From assembly GCF_009601685.2 (NCBI RefSeq), contig NZ_CP045701.2:3720001-3784000 (forward strand): a stretch of 64,000 bases of DNA, read 5' to 3'. The position numbers and the translations under genes are program-made. The notes under the pieces were generated by a model. That model made no database searches and was not told the origin of the DNA. It saw only the letters and a program-made list of their open reading frames with translations. This stretch comes from Pseudomonas brassicacearum. GTDB taxonomy: Bacteria > Pseudomonadota > Gammaproteobacteria > Pseudomonadales > Pseudomonadaceae. Positions 51,601 to 60,201 of the stretch are shown one piece after another; within the stretch, counting starts at the first letter, position 1, and every line of letters starts with the position of its first letter.

Positions 51601-53486
51601 ATGTCCAGGTCCAGGCCTTCGGCGGCGGTGAACGCGAAATCATGAATCCAGAACTCGCGGCCATTGGTGTGGCGCAGGCGATAAGGGAATTCGCCCAGCA
51701 CACGCAAGCCGAGGTTTTCCAGGATCGGCAGCACGTCGGACAGCGCCAGTGGCGTGTCGGCGTGATAGAGCTTGCAGTGCAGCTCACGCTGGCCGGAGAC
51801 CTGGCCCAGCGGCTGGTAGAAGCTCATGACCAGTGGATTTTTTTCGCTCAGGCTCAGCAGGTGCTGCATGTCGACCACGGCCGAGTGCGCGGCAAAGCGC
51901 TCGCGATAGCCGGCCGGGAAACCTTTCGGGAAATCCGACAGCACGTTGGTGCCTTGGGCTTCGCCGAAGCTCTCGACGACGAGGCTGGCGTAGTCGTCCT
52001 TCCAGCTGCGGCAGGCCTGCACGACTTCTTTTTCCAGCAGCAACGGGTCGATGTCGATGCGGTTCTTCGGGTCCACCCGCAGGATCAGTTGTACACGGGC
52101 CAGCACGGATTCGGAGAAGAAGGTCCAGAACTCGCAGTCCGAGGCCTTCAGGCGATCCATCAGCACTTGCTGGATCTTCTGGCGCACTTCGGTGGAGTAG
52201 ATGTCACGTGGCACGTAGGCCAGGCAATAGCAGAAACGGCCATACGGGTCTTTGCGCAGGAACACGCGGATCTTGTTGCGTTCCTGGATCTGCACGATGG
52301 ACATGACGGTGCTGAACAGCTCGTCCACCGGGGTCTGGAACAGGTCGTCACGGGGCAGCACTTCGACCACCTGGGCCAGTTCCTTGCCCAGGTGCGCCTT
52401 GGCCTGGAAGCCCGAGCGACGCTCGATTTCCGCGACCTTGCGGCGGATGTACGGGATGACCCGCACGCTCTCGCCATACACCGAAGAGGTGTACAGGCCC
52501 ATGAAGCGGCATTCCTTGATGACCTTGCCGTCGGCGTCGATTTCACGGATCGACACGTAGTCCGGGTAGGCCGGACGGTGTACGCGGCTTGGGTGCGCGG
52601 CCTTGGCGAACGACAGCAGCGTCGGTTCGCGCAGGTAATTGACGGCGTAGTCTTCGATGCGCAGGTCTTCGGCGGTCAGGCCGGCGCGCAGCAATTTGGT
52701 CAGGCCCAGGAACGAATCAGGGTTGTATTCGATGTGACCGCCATCGGCCTCATCGCGAACCACGAATTCTTCGTAGCCCAGGAAGGTGAAGTGGTTACCC
52801 ACCAGCCATTCCAGGAAACTCTTGATCTCGCTCTTTTCATCAGCGTCGATGGCGTAGGCGCTGCTGTCCAGGCTGTCGAGGATTTCCTGGACCTTGGCTT
52901 TCATCGGTTCGAAATCGGCCACGGCCACGCGCACTTCGTCCAGCACTTGCTCGAGTTCCTTGCTCAGGACGTTGAGTTCGGCGGCGTTGGCGCAGCGGTC
53001 GATCTCCAGGTACATCAACGACTCTTGCAGGATGTCGTCGCCCTGGGTGCCTTTTGGCAGGATTTCCAGCAACTCGCCCTTGCTGCCGCGACGCACGCTC
53101 AGCACGGTGGTTTGCAGGGTATGGATGCTGTAGCCGCGACGGTTCAGCTCGGTGCGGACCGAGTCCACCAGGAATGGCAGGTCGTGGTGCAACACTTCCA
53201 CGGCCGTGTGGGTCGACTGCCAGCCGTGGCGTTCGTAATCGGGGTTGTAGACGCGCACCTGCGGTTGCGTGTGATCGAAGCGCTCAAGCAGGCGCCAGGC
53301 AGACAGGGTGCAGCCGGCAAGGTCGGACAACCGGCGCTGGGTAAGTTCATCGAGGGAAATGATGCCGAAGAATTGTTCAGCGAACAGCGCCACTTGTGGC
53401 AGTGCCTGTTCACTGATGTGCTGCGCCAGTGCCGCCTGCAGTTGGTGCTGGAAGTCGGCTTTGCTGGCTGCGGTGAAGAACGCCAT
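48618..53486 (-). CDS. gdhB: NAD-specific glutamate dehydrogenase, large (L-180) type
   Basis: Catabolic enzyme of 1,622 residues that oxidises glutamate to 2-oxoglutarate and ammonia with NAD+. The N-terminal third contains ACT-like regulatory segments; the catalytic dehydrogenase core lies at about 820-1,250, with VPVGAKGGFLPRR, GGLRWSDREEDYRTEV and the nucleotide-binding EGGNLGMTQLGRVEF. The length equals that of the P. aeruginosa homologue. The ATG at 53486 (MAFFTAASKADFQHQL) is preferred; an open extension upstream lacks conserved features. A long open frame on the opposite strand is only a codon-bias shadow. Confidence 0.95.
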   Translation of the reverse strand: MAFFTAASKADFQHQLQAALAQHISEQALPQVALFAEQFFGIISLDELTQRRLSDLAGCTLSAWRLLERFDHTQPQVRVYNPDYERHGWQSTHTAVEVLHHDLPFLVDSVRTELNRRGYSIHTLQTTVLSVRRGSKGELLEILPKGTQGDDILQESLMYLEIDRCANAAELNVLSKELEQVLDEVRVAVADFEPMKAKVQEILDSLDSSAYAIDADEKSEIKSFLEWLVGNHFTFLGYEEFVVRDEADGGHIEYNPDSFLGLTKLLRAGLTAEDLRIEDYAVNYLREPTLLSFAKAAHPSRVHRPAYPDYVSIREIDADGKVIKECRFMGLYTSSVYGESVRVIPYIRRKVAEIERRSGFQAKAHLGKELAQVVEVLPRDDLFQTPVDELFSTVMSIVQIQERNKIRVFLRKDPYGRFCYCLAYVPRDIYSTEVRQKIQQVLMDRLKASDCEFWTFFSESVLARVQLILRVDPKNRIDIDPLLLEKEVVQACRSWKDDYASLVVESFGEAQGTNVLSDFPKGFPAGYRERFAAHSAVVDMQHLLSLSEKNPLVMSFYQPLGQVSGQRELHCKLYHADTPLALSDVLPILENLGLRVLGEFPYRLRHTNGREFWIHDFAFTAAEGLDLDIQQLNDTLQDAFVHIVRGDAENDAFNRLVLTAGLPWRDVALLRAYARYLKQIRLGFDLGYIASTLNNHTDIARELTRLFKTRFYLARKLSGDDLEDKQLRLEQAILSALDDVQVLNEDRILRRYLDLIKATLRTNFYQTDANGHSKSYFSFKFNPHLIPELPKPVPKFEIFVYSPRVEGVHLRFGNVARGGLRWSDREEDYRTEVLGLVKAQQVKNSVIVPVGAKGGFLPRRLPLGGSRDEIAAEGIACYRIFISGLLDITDNLKDGALVPPANVVRHDDDDPYLVVAADKGTATFSDIANGIAIDYGFWLGDAFASGGSAGYDHKKMGITAKGAWVGVQRHFRERGINVQEDSITVVGVGDMAGDVFGNGLLMSDKLKLVAAFNHLHIFIDPNPEPASSFAERQRLFDLPRSAWTDYDTSIMSEGGGIFSRSAKSIAISPQMKERFDIKADKLTPTELLNALLKAPVDLLWNGGIGTYVKASTESHADVGDKANDALRVNGNELRCKVVGEGGNLGMTQLGRVEFGLNGGGSNTDFIDNAGGVDCSDHEVNIKILLNEVVQAGDMTDKQRNQLLASMTDEVGGLVLGNNYKQTQALSLAARRAFVRIAEYKRLMNDLEARGKLDRAIEFLPTEEQLAERVSAGHGLTRAELSVLISYSKIDLKEALLNSLVPDDDYLTRDMETAFPPTLVSKFSEAMRRHRLKREIVSTQIANDLVNHMGITFVQRLKESTGMSPANVAGAYVIVRDIFHLPHWFRQIEALDHQVSADVQLELMDELMRLGRRATRWFLRSRRNEQNAARDVAHFGPHLAALGLKLDELLEGPTREGWQTRYQAYVAAGVPELLARMVAGTTHLYTLLPIIEASDVTGQNAADVAKAYFAVGSALDITWYLQQISALPVENNWQALAREAFRDDIDWQQRAITISVLQDGDATQDVETRLALWLEQHREMVERWRAMLVDIRAASGTDYAMYAVANRELLDLALSGQAVVTAN

Positions 53487-53916
53487 CTGTGGTACTCCGC
53501 TTGGGCTTGTTATTGATTGAAGCGTCGCGTGCAACCCCTGCGGGGCTGTCGGCCATCCCGTTCCTGATTCTCGGGCAGAGGAAACAGGACGACAGGTGGG
53601 TGAAGCTGGACAGGACCGGCAGGTCACATCCTTTTCCATGTAATTTCACGTCATGGACACCTGCAAAAACCACCCTGGGGTGGACTTTGCAGGAGCACAT
53701 CCGTTGCGCAGCTTAACGAGTGCGACAATGTGCCTGCTTGCAGCGCTGCGACATATTCGGTCATCGGCAAGCTAAACCGGCCCGAGTTCATCGAACAACC
53801 CTAGCAGCCCAGGGGCGAAACGGCACCCAGAGGTAGTAATCCTGCAGAAAATCGTTCGGGCTGGCAGAATCCACTTTTTTGCACCCAGCGGGTGCATCGA
53901 GCCAGGAACCATCACC
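53487..53916. other. Intergenic region between gdhB and the small acidic protein gene
   Basis: No credible gene here. It must hold the gdhB promoter and that of the plus-strand gene. A small hairpin GCACCCAGCGGGTGC lies at about 53880-53894; it is preceded rather than followed by T residues on the plus strand, so it is not a standard terminator. Confidence 0.6.
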
Positions 53917-54270
53917 ATGCAAATGACCACCGCCCTGCTGATCGCCACCCCATGTGACGACGAAGAAGACAACCTGGCCATGATCTGCTGCCACAGCGCC
54001 CAGGGCGAGATGTTCCTGATGACCCGCTACCCCGACGAAGACGAACTGGAAATCACCCTCGATGGCGAGCCTTCGACGCTGGAGGGCGTGAAGGTCACCC
54101 TCAGCCCTACCCTGCTGAAAATCGAAATCGCCGCAGCGGATGCCGATGCGTTGAACGGCGACGACACGCTGGAGATCATCCACGGCACCGATGCGGCGGA
54201 CCTGGCGGAAGTGGAACTGACGTTGAAGAACATCCTCAAGGGGACAGGGACCTACACAAGCCAACTGTAA
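53917..54270 (+). CDS. Small acidic cytoplasmic protein, unknown function
   Basis: A 117-residue, strongly acidic protein (many Asp and Glu, few basic residues) with no signal peptide or membrane segment. It begins MQMTTALLIATPCDDEEDNL and ends with a helix-like ELTLKNILKGTG. The ATG has AGGAA eight bases upstream. I do not recognise a domain. The composition suggests a soluble beta-rich fold. It stands alone between gdhB and ptxS. Confidence 0.7.
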   Translation: MQMTTALLIATPCDDEEDNLAMICCHSAQGEMFLMTRYPDEDELEITLDGEPSTLEGVKVTLSPTLLKIEIAAADADALNGDDTLEIIHGTDAADLAEVELTLKNILKGTGTYTSQL

Positions 54271-54383
54271 AATCCGAAGACAAACACGTTCCCGCTCGAC
54301 TGAGCTGCCGAGCGGAAGCGAACCACCGTCGGTCGTGCCTCTGACACGTTGCCCTTGACGCCCCATTGGATTCTAGTGTTTCC

Positions 54384-54397
54384 TGAAACCGGTTTCA
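54384..54397. promoter_or_regulatory. PtxS operator upstream of ptxS
   Basis: Perfect palindrome TGAAACCGGTTTCA, 36 bp before the ptxS start. This is the known PtxS recognition sequence in pseudomonads and predicts autoregulation. Confidence 0.9.
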
Positions 54398-54433
54398 GAA
54401 CCGCTAATAAATCCAATAAGCAGGTTTCAATCC

Positions 54434-55459
54434 GTGAATTCCTTCTCCGCCGCCCAGCGCAGCCGCGTGACCATGCTTGACGTCGCCGAACGCGCCGGGG
54501 TCTCCAAGGCCAGTGTCTCGCGTTTCATTGGCGAAGACCGCGCCCTGCTCTCCGAGGCCATTGCCCGGCGTATCGAGCAAGCTATCAGCGAGCTGGGCTA
54601 CCGGCCAAACCAGATGGCCCGCGGCCTCAAGCGCGGGCGCACACGCCTGATCGGCATGCTGGTGGCCGATATCCGCAACCCTTATTCGATTGCCGTGATG
54701 CATGGCGTGGAAACCGCCTGTCGTCGTCATGGCTACAGCCTGGTGGTGTGCAACACCGATCGTGATGACGAGCAGGAGCGCCAGCACCTGGCGCTGTTGC
54801 GCGCCTACAACATCGAAGGGTTGATCGTGAACACCCTGGGTCATCACCGTGACGAACTGTTCGAACTGCGCAGCGAAATGCCCCTGGTGCTGGTGGATCG
54901 CAAGGTCGACCAGCTCGACAGCGACCTGGTCGGGCTGGACAACCCAAAGGCCGTCGAGATGGCCCTCGATCACCTCGAACAACGGGGCTACCGCGATCTG
55001 TTGCTGGTGACCGAACCGTTCGACGGCACCAGTTCACGAATCGAACGGGTCGAGAGTTTCAAGGCCGGCATCACGCGACGCCCTGCCCTGACCGGTGCCG
55101 TGGTGGAAACCTGCGACCGATTGAGCGAGCGCATCAAGGCCTTCCTGGCCCAACCAGGCCCCGGCCCCAAGGCGCTGTTCTGTGCCAACGGCATTGCCGC
55201 GTTGGCCGCCACCACGGTGTTGCGCGAACTGGGTTGTCACTTGTTCGACGACGTGGGCCTGATCGCCCTCGACGACCTCGATTGGTACCCCTTGGTGGGC
55301 AGCGGCATCACGGCCCTGGCCCAACCGACGGCGCAGATCGGCGCCAGTGCGTTCGAGTGTCTGCTCAAGCGTTTACGCGGGGACAACGGTCCGGTGCGGA
55401 CGCTGGATTTTGCGGCGCGGTTGATTGAGCGTGGGTCGACGCTTGGGGTTTCTCGGTGA
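54434..55459 (+). CDS. ptxS: LacI-family regulator of 2-ketogluconate utilisation
   Basis: Repressor of 341 residues. The N-terminal helix-turn-helix (about 14-35: [19 protein letters not shown]) precedes a periplasmic-binding-protein-like effector domain (about 65-335: [52 protein letters not shown]). 2-Ketogluconate is the expected effector. The start is a GTG with a weak site; length matches P. aeruginosa PtxS. Two exact operators, one upstream of ptxS and one before kguE, bracket the gene. Confidence 0.92.
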   Translation: MNSFSAAQRSRVTMLDVAERAGVSKASVSRFIGEDRALLSEAIARRIEQAISELGYRPNQMARGLKRGRTRLIGMLVADIRNPYSIAVMHGVETACRRHGYSLVVCNTDRDDEQERQHLALLRAYNIEGLIVNTLGHHRDELFELRSEMPLVLVDRKVDQLDSDLVGLDNPKAVEMALDHLEQRGYRDLLLVTEPFDGTSSRIERVESFKAGITRRPALTGAVVETCDRLSERIKAFLAQPGPGPKALFCANGIAALAATTVLRELGCHLFDDVGLIALDDLDWYPLVGSGITALAQPTAQIGASAFECLLKRLRGDNGPVRTLDFAARLIERGSTLGVSR

Positions 55460-55470
55460 TCGCGCGGGCC

Positions 55471-55551
55471 CTATCGCGAGCAAGCTCGCCTCCACAGGGA
55501 TTTCCAGCGCGACACAGATCCAGCATGGGAGCGAGCTTGCTCGCGATGAGG
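55471..55551. repeat. REPIN between ptxS and kguE
   Basis: Arms CTATCGCGAGCAAGCTCGCC and GGGAGCGAGCTTGCTCGCGA facing each other, about 30 bp apart. It lies upstream of the kguE operator. Confidence 0.88.
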
Positions 55552-55585
55552 CCCTGAAGCACACCACTTTTTTTTTGCACAAAAC

Positions 55586-55599
55586 TGAAACCGGTTTCA
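55586..55599. promoter_or_regulatory. PtxS operator of the kgu operon
   Basis: Second perfect TGAAACCGGTTTCA, extended by C and G to a 16-bp palindrome, only 14 bp before the kguE ATG, so bound repressor would block transcription or early elongation. Confidence 0.9.
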
Positions 55600-55613
55600 G
55601 AGGTATAAAAACA

Positions 55614-56396
55614 ATGCACAACCCACCCGTATCCATCAGCCTTTCCAGCTACGGCGCCGACCTGGTGCGGCAACAAGGCCAAGGCAGTTTCATCGATCTG
55701 CTGGCTGCAGCTGGCGCCTCACGCATCGAATGGCGCGAAGAATTGCTCACCACGGAGCAGCCCGCCGAGCTGGCCGCTCGCGCCCGCGCCCAGGGGCTGC
55801 AAAGTGTTTTCTCGTCGCCACTGGAACTATGGCTCGCCGGGCAGCCCAGGCCCAACCCCGCCCTGGCGCTGGCGCTGCAACGGTCCGAGGCGTTCGGCTC
55901 GGCATGGCTGAAAGTCTCCCTCGGGCATTTCACCGACTCAAATGACCTGTCGGCACTGGCGGATACGCTCGGCGCAAGCCCGGTGCAGCTACTGGTGGAA
56001 AACGACCAGACCTTGCAAGGCGGACGGATCGAACCGATGCAACGCTTCTTCAACGCAGCACAAGCGCACGCATTGCCCGTCGGCATGACCTTCGATATCG
56101 GCAACTGGCAATGGCAGGACCAATCGGCCGCCGTGGCCGCCCGACGGCTCGGACGGTATGTGGCTTATGTGCATTGCAAGGCCGTGGCCCAGCGCGCCGA
56201 CGGCAAACTGGTCGCCGTGCCTCCGGCCATGGCAGACCTGCACCTGTGGGAGCAACTGCTCAAGCACATGCCCATTGGGGTAATGCGCGCCGCCGAATAC
56301 CCGCTGCAAGGCGAAGACTTGCTGCAATTGACCGCTGGACATGTCGCCACGCTGGCCCGTCTCGGACAGTCGCGCCGGGAGCCAGCCCATGCCTGA
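55614..56396 (+). CDS. kguE: Sugar isomerase/epimerase-family protein of 2-ketogluconate use
   Basis: Cytoplasmic TIM-barrel protein of 260 residues, AP endonuclease 2-like (xylose isomerase-like) family. Typical segments include [15 protein letters not shown] near the start, [15 protein letters not shown] and [14 protein letters not shown], which carry likely metal ligands. The ATG at 55614 follows AGAGG. KguE is a fixed member of this operon though its exact reaction is less clear than that of KguK and KguD. It overlaps kguK by eight bases. Confidence 0.9.
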   Translation: MHNPPVSISLSSYGADLVRQQGQGSFIDLLAAAGASRIEWREELLTTEQPAELAARARAQGLQSVFSSPLELWLAGQPRPNPALALALQRSEAFGSAWLKVSLGHFTDSNDLSALADTLGASPVQLLVENDQTLQGGRIEPMQRFFNAAQAHALPVGMTFDIGNWQWQDQSAAVAARRLGRYVAYVHCKAVAQRADGKLVAVPPAMADLHLWEQLLKHMPIGVMRAAEYPLQGEDLLQLTAGHVATLARLGQSRREPAHA

Positions 56397-57363
56397 GTTC
56401 GATGTGTTGTCGTTCGGCGAAACCATGGCGATGCTGGTGGCTGACCAGCGCGGTGACCTGGCCAGCGTCGACCAGTTCCACAAGCGCATCGCCGGGGCCG
56501 ACAGCAACGTGGCCATCGGTCTGTCGCGGCTGGGCTTCAAGGTGGCGTGGCTGAGCCGGGTCGGCGCCGACTCCCTGGGACGCTTCGTGGTGCAGACGCT
56601 GGAAAACGAAGGCCTGGATTGTCGCCACGTGGCGGTCGATCCAAAGCATCCCACCGGATTTCAGTTCAAGTCCCGTACCGGCGATGGCAGCGACCCGCAA
56701 GTCGAGTACTTCCGTCGTAGCTCGGCGGCCAGTCATCTGTCGATCGATTGCATCGCGCCATTGCTGCTTGAAGCCCGTCACTTGCACGCCACCGGCATCG
56801 TCCCGGCGTTGTCGGTCACGGCTCGCGAGATGTCCTTTGAATTAATGACCCGCATGCGGGAGGCCGGCCGCAGCCTGTCGTTCGACCCTAACCTGAGGCC
56901 GAGCCTGTGGGCCAGCGAGTCGACGATGATCACCGAGATCAATCGACTCGCCGCCCTCGCCCACTGGGTCTTGCCGGGGCTCGGCGAAGGTCGCTTGTTG
57001 ACCGGTTTCGACGACCCGGCCGACATCGCCGCGTTCTATCTGGACCAAGGCGCCGAAATCGTCGTGATCAAGCTCGGCGCGGACGGCGCCTATTACCGCA
57101 CGCACCTGGACCAGGGTGTTATCGCCGGCGTGCCGGTTGCCCGGGTGGTGGACACCGTGGGTGCCGGCGATGGCTTCGCCGTCGGCCTGATCAGTGCGTT
57201 GCTCGAAGGCCGCGCCATCACCGAGGCCGTGCTGCGCGCCAACTGGATTGGCAGCCGCGCGGTACAGAGCCGTGGGGATATGGAGGGATTGCCGATGCGC
57301 CTTGAGTTATTGACTGAATTTGAAACCGCCTATCGCGAGCAAGCTCGCTCCCACGGGGGTTAA
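56389..57363 (+). CDS. kguK: 2-Ketogluconate kinase (PfkB family)
   Basis: Phosphorylates 2-ketogluconate to 2-keto-6-phosphogluconate with ATP. The 324-residue protein has the PfkB N-terminal signature ([26 protein letters not shown]) and C-terminal signature with catalytic aspartate ([20 protein letters not shown]). The final ten codons (Tyr315 to Gly324, [10 protein letters not shown]) and the stop come from a REP sequence, so this tail is an acquired extension. The ATG is inside the end of kguE. Confidence 0.92.
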   Translation: MPEFDVLSFGETMAMLVADQRGDLASVDQFHKRIAGADSNVAIGLSRLGFKVAWLSRVGADSLGRFVVQTLENEGLDCRHVAVDPKHPTGFQFKSRTGDGSDPQVEYFRRSSAASHLSIDCIAPLLLEARHLHATGIVPALSVTAREMSFELMTRMREAGRSLSFDPNLRPSLWASESTMITEINRLAALAHWVLPGLGEGRLLTGFDDPADIAAFYLDQGAEIVVIKLGADGAYYRTHLDQGVIAGVPVARVVDTVGAGDGFAVGLISALLEGRAITEAVLRANWIGSRAVQSRGDMEGLPMRLELLTEFETAYREQARSHGG

Positions 57364-57400
57364 CTCGATCCCATGTGGGAGCGAGCTTGCTCGCGATAGA
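57331..57400. repeat. REPIN overlapping the end of kguK
   Basis: Left arm TATCGCGAGCAAGCTCGCTC...CCAC is coding for the kguK C-terminus; right arm GTGGGAGCGAGCTTGCTCGC...GATA lies in the kguK-kguT gap. Confidence 0.92.
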
Positions 57401-57455
57401 GCCACCGAAAAACACACCTGCTGCAACAAAAACAACAAGCTCAGGAGTCAACGAC

Positions 57456-58754
57456 ATGCAAACGCTCAACCTATCCACCCGCCGCTGGTGGTACATCATG
57501 CCCATCGTGTTCATCACCTACAGCCTGGCCTACCTGGATCGGGCCAACTATGGATTTGCCGCTGCCTCGGGCATGGCCAAGGACCTGATGATCACCCCGG
57601 GCCTGTCCTCATTGCTCGGTGCGCTGTTTTTCCTCGGCTACTTTTTCTTCCAGGTACCGGGGGCGATCTACGCGCAAAAGCACAGCGTGAAGAAGCTGAT
57701 CTTCGTCAGCCTGATCCTCTGGGGCTCGCTGGCCACCCTGACGGGCGTGGTCTCCAATGCCTACTGGCTGATCGTGATCCGCTTCATGCTCGGGGTGGTC
57801 GAGGCCGCCGTGATGCCGGCGATGCTGGTGTACCTGTGCCACTGGTTCACCCGGGCCGAACGCTCGCGCGCCAATACCTTCCTGATCCTCGGCAACCCGG
57901 TGACCATGCTCTGGATGTCGGTGGTATCGGGATACCTGGTGCAGCAGTTCGACTGGCGCTGGATGTTCATCATCGAAGGCCTGCCGGCGGTGCTCTGGGC
58001 CTTTATCTGGTGGCGCCTGGCCGATGATCGCCCAGCCCAGGCCAAGTGGCTCAGCGACCAGGAGAAACAGGACCTGGAAAGCGCCTTGGCGGCCGAACAG
58101 GTCGGCATCAAGGCGGTAAAGAACTATGCCGAGGCCTTCCGTTCCCCCAAGGTGATCATCCTGGCGCTGCAATTTTTCTGCTGGAGCATCGGGGTCTACG
58201 GGTTTGTGTTGTGGTTGCCGTCGATCCTCAAGGCCGGCCTGCAGATGAACATGGTCGAGGCCGGGTGGCTGTCGTCCTTGCCTTACCTGGCGGCGGTGAT
58301 CGGCATGCTGGTGGTGTCCTGGGCGTCGGACAAGGCGCAGAAGCGCAAGCGTTTTGTCTGGCCGCCCCTGCTGATCGCCTCCGTCGCGTTCTACGCCTCC
58401 TACCTGCTGGGGGCCGAGCATTTCTGGTGGTCCTATGGCTTGCTGGTGGTCGCCGGCGCTTGCATGTACGCGCCGTACGGTCCGTTCTTTGCCATCGTTC
58501 CGGAAATCCTCCCGGCCAATGTCGCCGGCGGCGCCATGGCGTTGATCAACAGCATGGGCGCGCTGGGTTCGTTCGGTGGCTCATACCTGGTGGGCTACCT
58601 CAACGGCACCACCGGCTCCCCCGGCATGTCCTTCCTGCTGATGAGCGGCGCGTTGCTGCTGTCGGTGGTACTGACCCTCGCCCTCAAGCCCGGCGCCAGC
58701 GACCGGGAAGCCTCCCATACCGCGACGCCACACCCGGCGCCCGCCCGTTCCTGA
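57456..58754 (+). CDS. kguT: 2-Ketogluconate transporter, MFS (ACS family)
   Basis: Inner-membrane uptake protein of 432 residues with 12 predicted helices. The N-terminus RRWWYIMPIVFITYSLAYLDRANYGFA carries the ACS-family YxDRxN motif, and a second-half copy of the fold begins near residue 235. The ATG at 57456 follows AGGAG; the frame is open upstream through repeat DNA. It is third in the kgu operon, 92 bp after kguK. Confidence 0.9.
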   Translation: MQTLNLSTRRWWYIMPIVFITYSLAYLDRANYGFAAASGMAKDLMITPGLSSLLGALFFLGYFFFQVPGAIYAQKHSVKKLIFVSLILWGSLATLTGVVSNAYWLIVIRFMLGVVEAAVMPAMLVYLCHWFTRAERSRANTFLILGNPVTMLWMSVVSGYLVQQFDWRWMFIIEGLPAVLWAFIWWRLADDRPAQAKWLSDQEKQDLESALAAEQVGIKAVKNYAEAFRSPKVIILALQFFCWSIGVYGFVLWLPSILKAGLQMNMVEAGWLSSLPYLAAVIGMLVVSWASDKAQKRKRFVWPPLLIASVAFYASYLLGAEHFWWSYGLLVVAGACMYAPYGPFFAIVPEILPANVAGGAMALINSMGALGSFGGSYLVGYLNGTTGSPGMSFLLMSGALLLSVVLTLALKPGASDREASHTATPHPAPARS

Positions 58755-58769
58755 ATCGAGACCCGTCCC

Positions 58770-59747
58770 ATGAAAAAGCATGTGGTGTTGTACAAAGCGT
58801 TGTCACCCCAATTGATGGCCCGCCTGCAAGCCCAGACCCACGTCACGCTCATCGAGCGCCTCGATGCCCAGGGCCTGGCGCAACTGCGCGACGCCCTCCC
58901 CGCCGCCCACGGCCTGCTGGGCGCCAGCCTCAAGCTGGATGCGACGCTGTTGGACCTGGCGCCGAACCTGCAAGCCATCGCCAGCGTCTCGGTGGGAGTC
59001 GACAACTACGACATCGATTACCTGACCGAACGCCGGATCCTGCTCAGCAACACCCCGGACGTGCTGACCGAAACCACCGCCGACACTGGGTTCGCCCTGA
59101 TCCTGGCGACCGCCCGACGCGTGGTGGAACTGGCCAACCTGGTTCGCGCAGGCGGGTGGCAACAGAGCATCGGCCCCCAATATTTCGGCACCGATGTCCA
59201 TGGCAAGACCCTGGGCATCATCGGCATGGGCCGCATCGGCGAAGCCTTGGCCCAACGCGGGCACTTCGGCTTCGGCATGCCGGTGCTCTACCACAGCCAT
59301 TCGCCCAAGCCTGCGGTGGAGCAGCGTTTCGGCGCGCGCTATTGCAGCCTCGATACACTGTTGCAGCAGGCGGATTTCATCTGCCTGACCTTGCCCTTGA
59401 CCGCTGAGACTCAAGGGCTGATCGGTGCACAAGCGTTCGCGCAGATGCGTCCCGAGAGCATCTTTATCAATATCTCCCGGGGAAAAGTGGTGGATGAAGC
59501 GGCACTGATCGACGCCCTGCGCAACCAGCAGATCCGTGGCGCGGGGCTGGATGTGTTCGAGCGCGAGCCCTTGAGTGCGGATTCGCCGTTGCTGCAGATG
59601 GACAACGTGGTGGCGACACCGCACATGGGCTCGGCCACCCACGAGACCCGGGAGGCGATGGCGCGTTGTGCGGTGGACAACCTGTTGGCGGCGTTGGCGG
59701 GGGAGCGGCCAGCGAATCTGGTGAATGCGGGGGCATGGATCGGCTGA
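58770..59747 (+). CDS. kguD: 2-Ketogluconate-6-phosphate reductase
   Basis: NAD(P)H-dependent reductase of 325 residues converting 2-keto-6-phosphogluconate to 6-phosphogluconate, which enters the Entner-Doudoroff route. It is a D-isomer 2-hydroxyacid dehydrogenase: nucleotide-binding GIIGMGRIGEAL (about 150-161), catalytic arginine in INISRGKVVDE, glutamate in LDVFEREPL and histidine in ATPHMGSATHETR. It follows kguT by 15 bp and ends the operon. Confidence 0.92.
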   Translation: MKKHVVLYKALSPQLMARLQAQTHVTLIERLDAQGLAQLRDALPAAHGLLGASLKLDATLLDLAPNLQAIASVSVGVDNYDIDYLTERRILLSNTPDVLTETTADTGFALILATARRVVELANLVRAGGWQQSIGPQYFGTDVHGKTLGIIGMGRIGEALAQRGHFGFGMPVLYHSHSPKPAVEQRFGARYCSLDTLLQQADFICLTLPLTAETQGLIGAQAFAQMRPESIFINISRGKVVDEAALIDALRNQQIRGAGLDVFEREPLSADSPLLQMDNVVATPHMGSATHETREAMARCAVDNLLAALAGERPANLVNAGAWIG

Positions 59748-59766
59748 CCTATTGCCGCCTTCGAAT

Positions 59767-59796
59767 ATGCCATCGCTAGCGGGGTCGCGATGGCAT
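59767..59796 (+). terminator. Possible terminator hairpin after kguD
   Basis: A 10-bp perfect stem (ATGCCATCGC and its complement) with a 10-base loop, 19 bp after the kguD stop. No T-tract follows, so termination efficiency is uncertain. Confidence 0.5.
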
Positions 59797-60201
59797 CTGT
59801 ACTCATTTAGATGTGCACGTAACACAACCTTTCCGGGTACACCCGCCTTAGAACACCGCTGCCAGATTATCCTTTTGATCCTCGCTTAAAATAATATAAA
59901 CATCCCAAACAGAGAGAACAGTATAGAGAAACCACACTTTCAACAAAGCAGCTACATTCCTACACCCCCCTCCTACTCAACGGCAAGAGCGAACCTACGT
60001 CAGCCTCGGAAGTCGCGCAATAGCCCTCACCTCACCCCAATGTTATTAATTAATCACTTGCGAACACACGCAAGTTGGGCGCTCGCGTCGCTCATTCCAG
60101 GACTTGAGCGATTCAACATCATTAGAAACGGTCGCTTGGTGGTGCCACAGTACGTGTTACGCGGTTGAATTATCGAATACAAAGCAACCAGGATCGAGTA
60201 C
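59797..60201. other. AT-richer intergenic region upstream of the ABC exporter
   Basis: Base composition drops clearly (for example AAAATAATATAAACATC near 59888). No gene has a convincing ribosome site. One 42-codon plus-strand frame (60040-60168), starting MLLINHLRTH and ending VVPQYVLRG, ends 33 bp before the exporter but has no ribosome site. The region must hold the exporter promoter. Confidence 0.5.

Noticed and set aside
48759..53516. 1,585-codon open frame opposite gdhB
   Set aside because: It is antisense to a well-supported enzyme gene and exists because high-GC codon bias removes stops in that frame. The translation is low-complexity-like and has no domain.
53880..53894. Terminator between gdhB and the acidic protein gene
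   Set aside because: The hairpin is small and its T-tract is on the wrong side for the plus strand, while the minus strand has A residues after it. It would also sit upstream, not downstream, of both genes.
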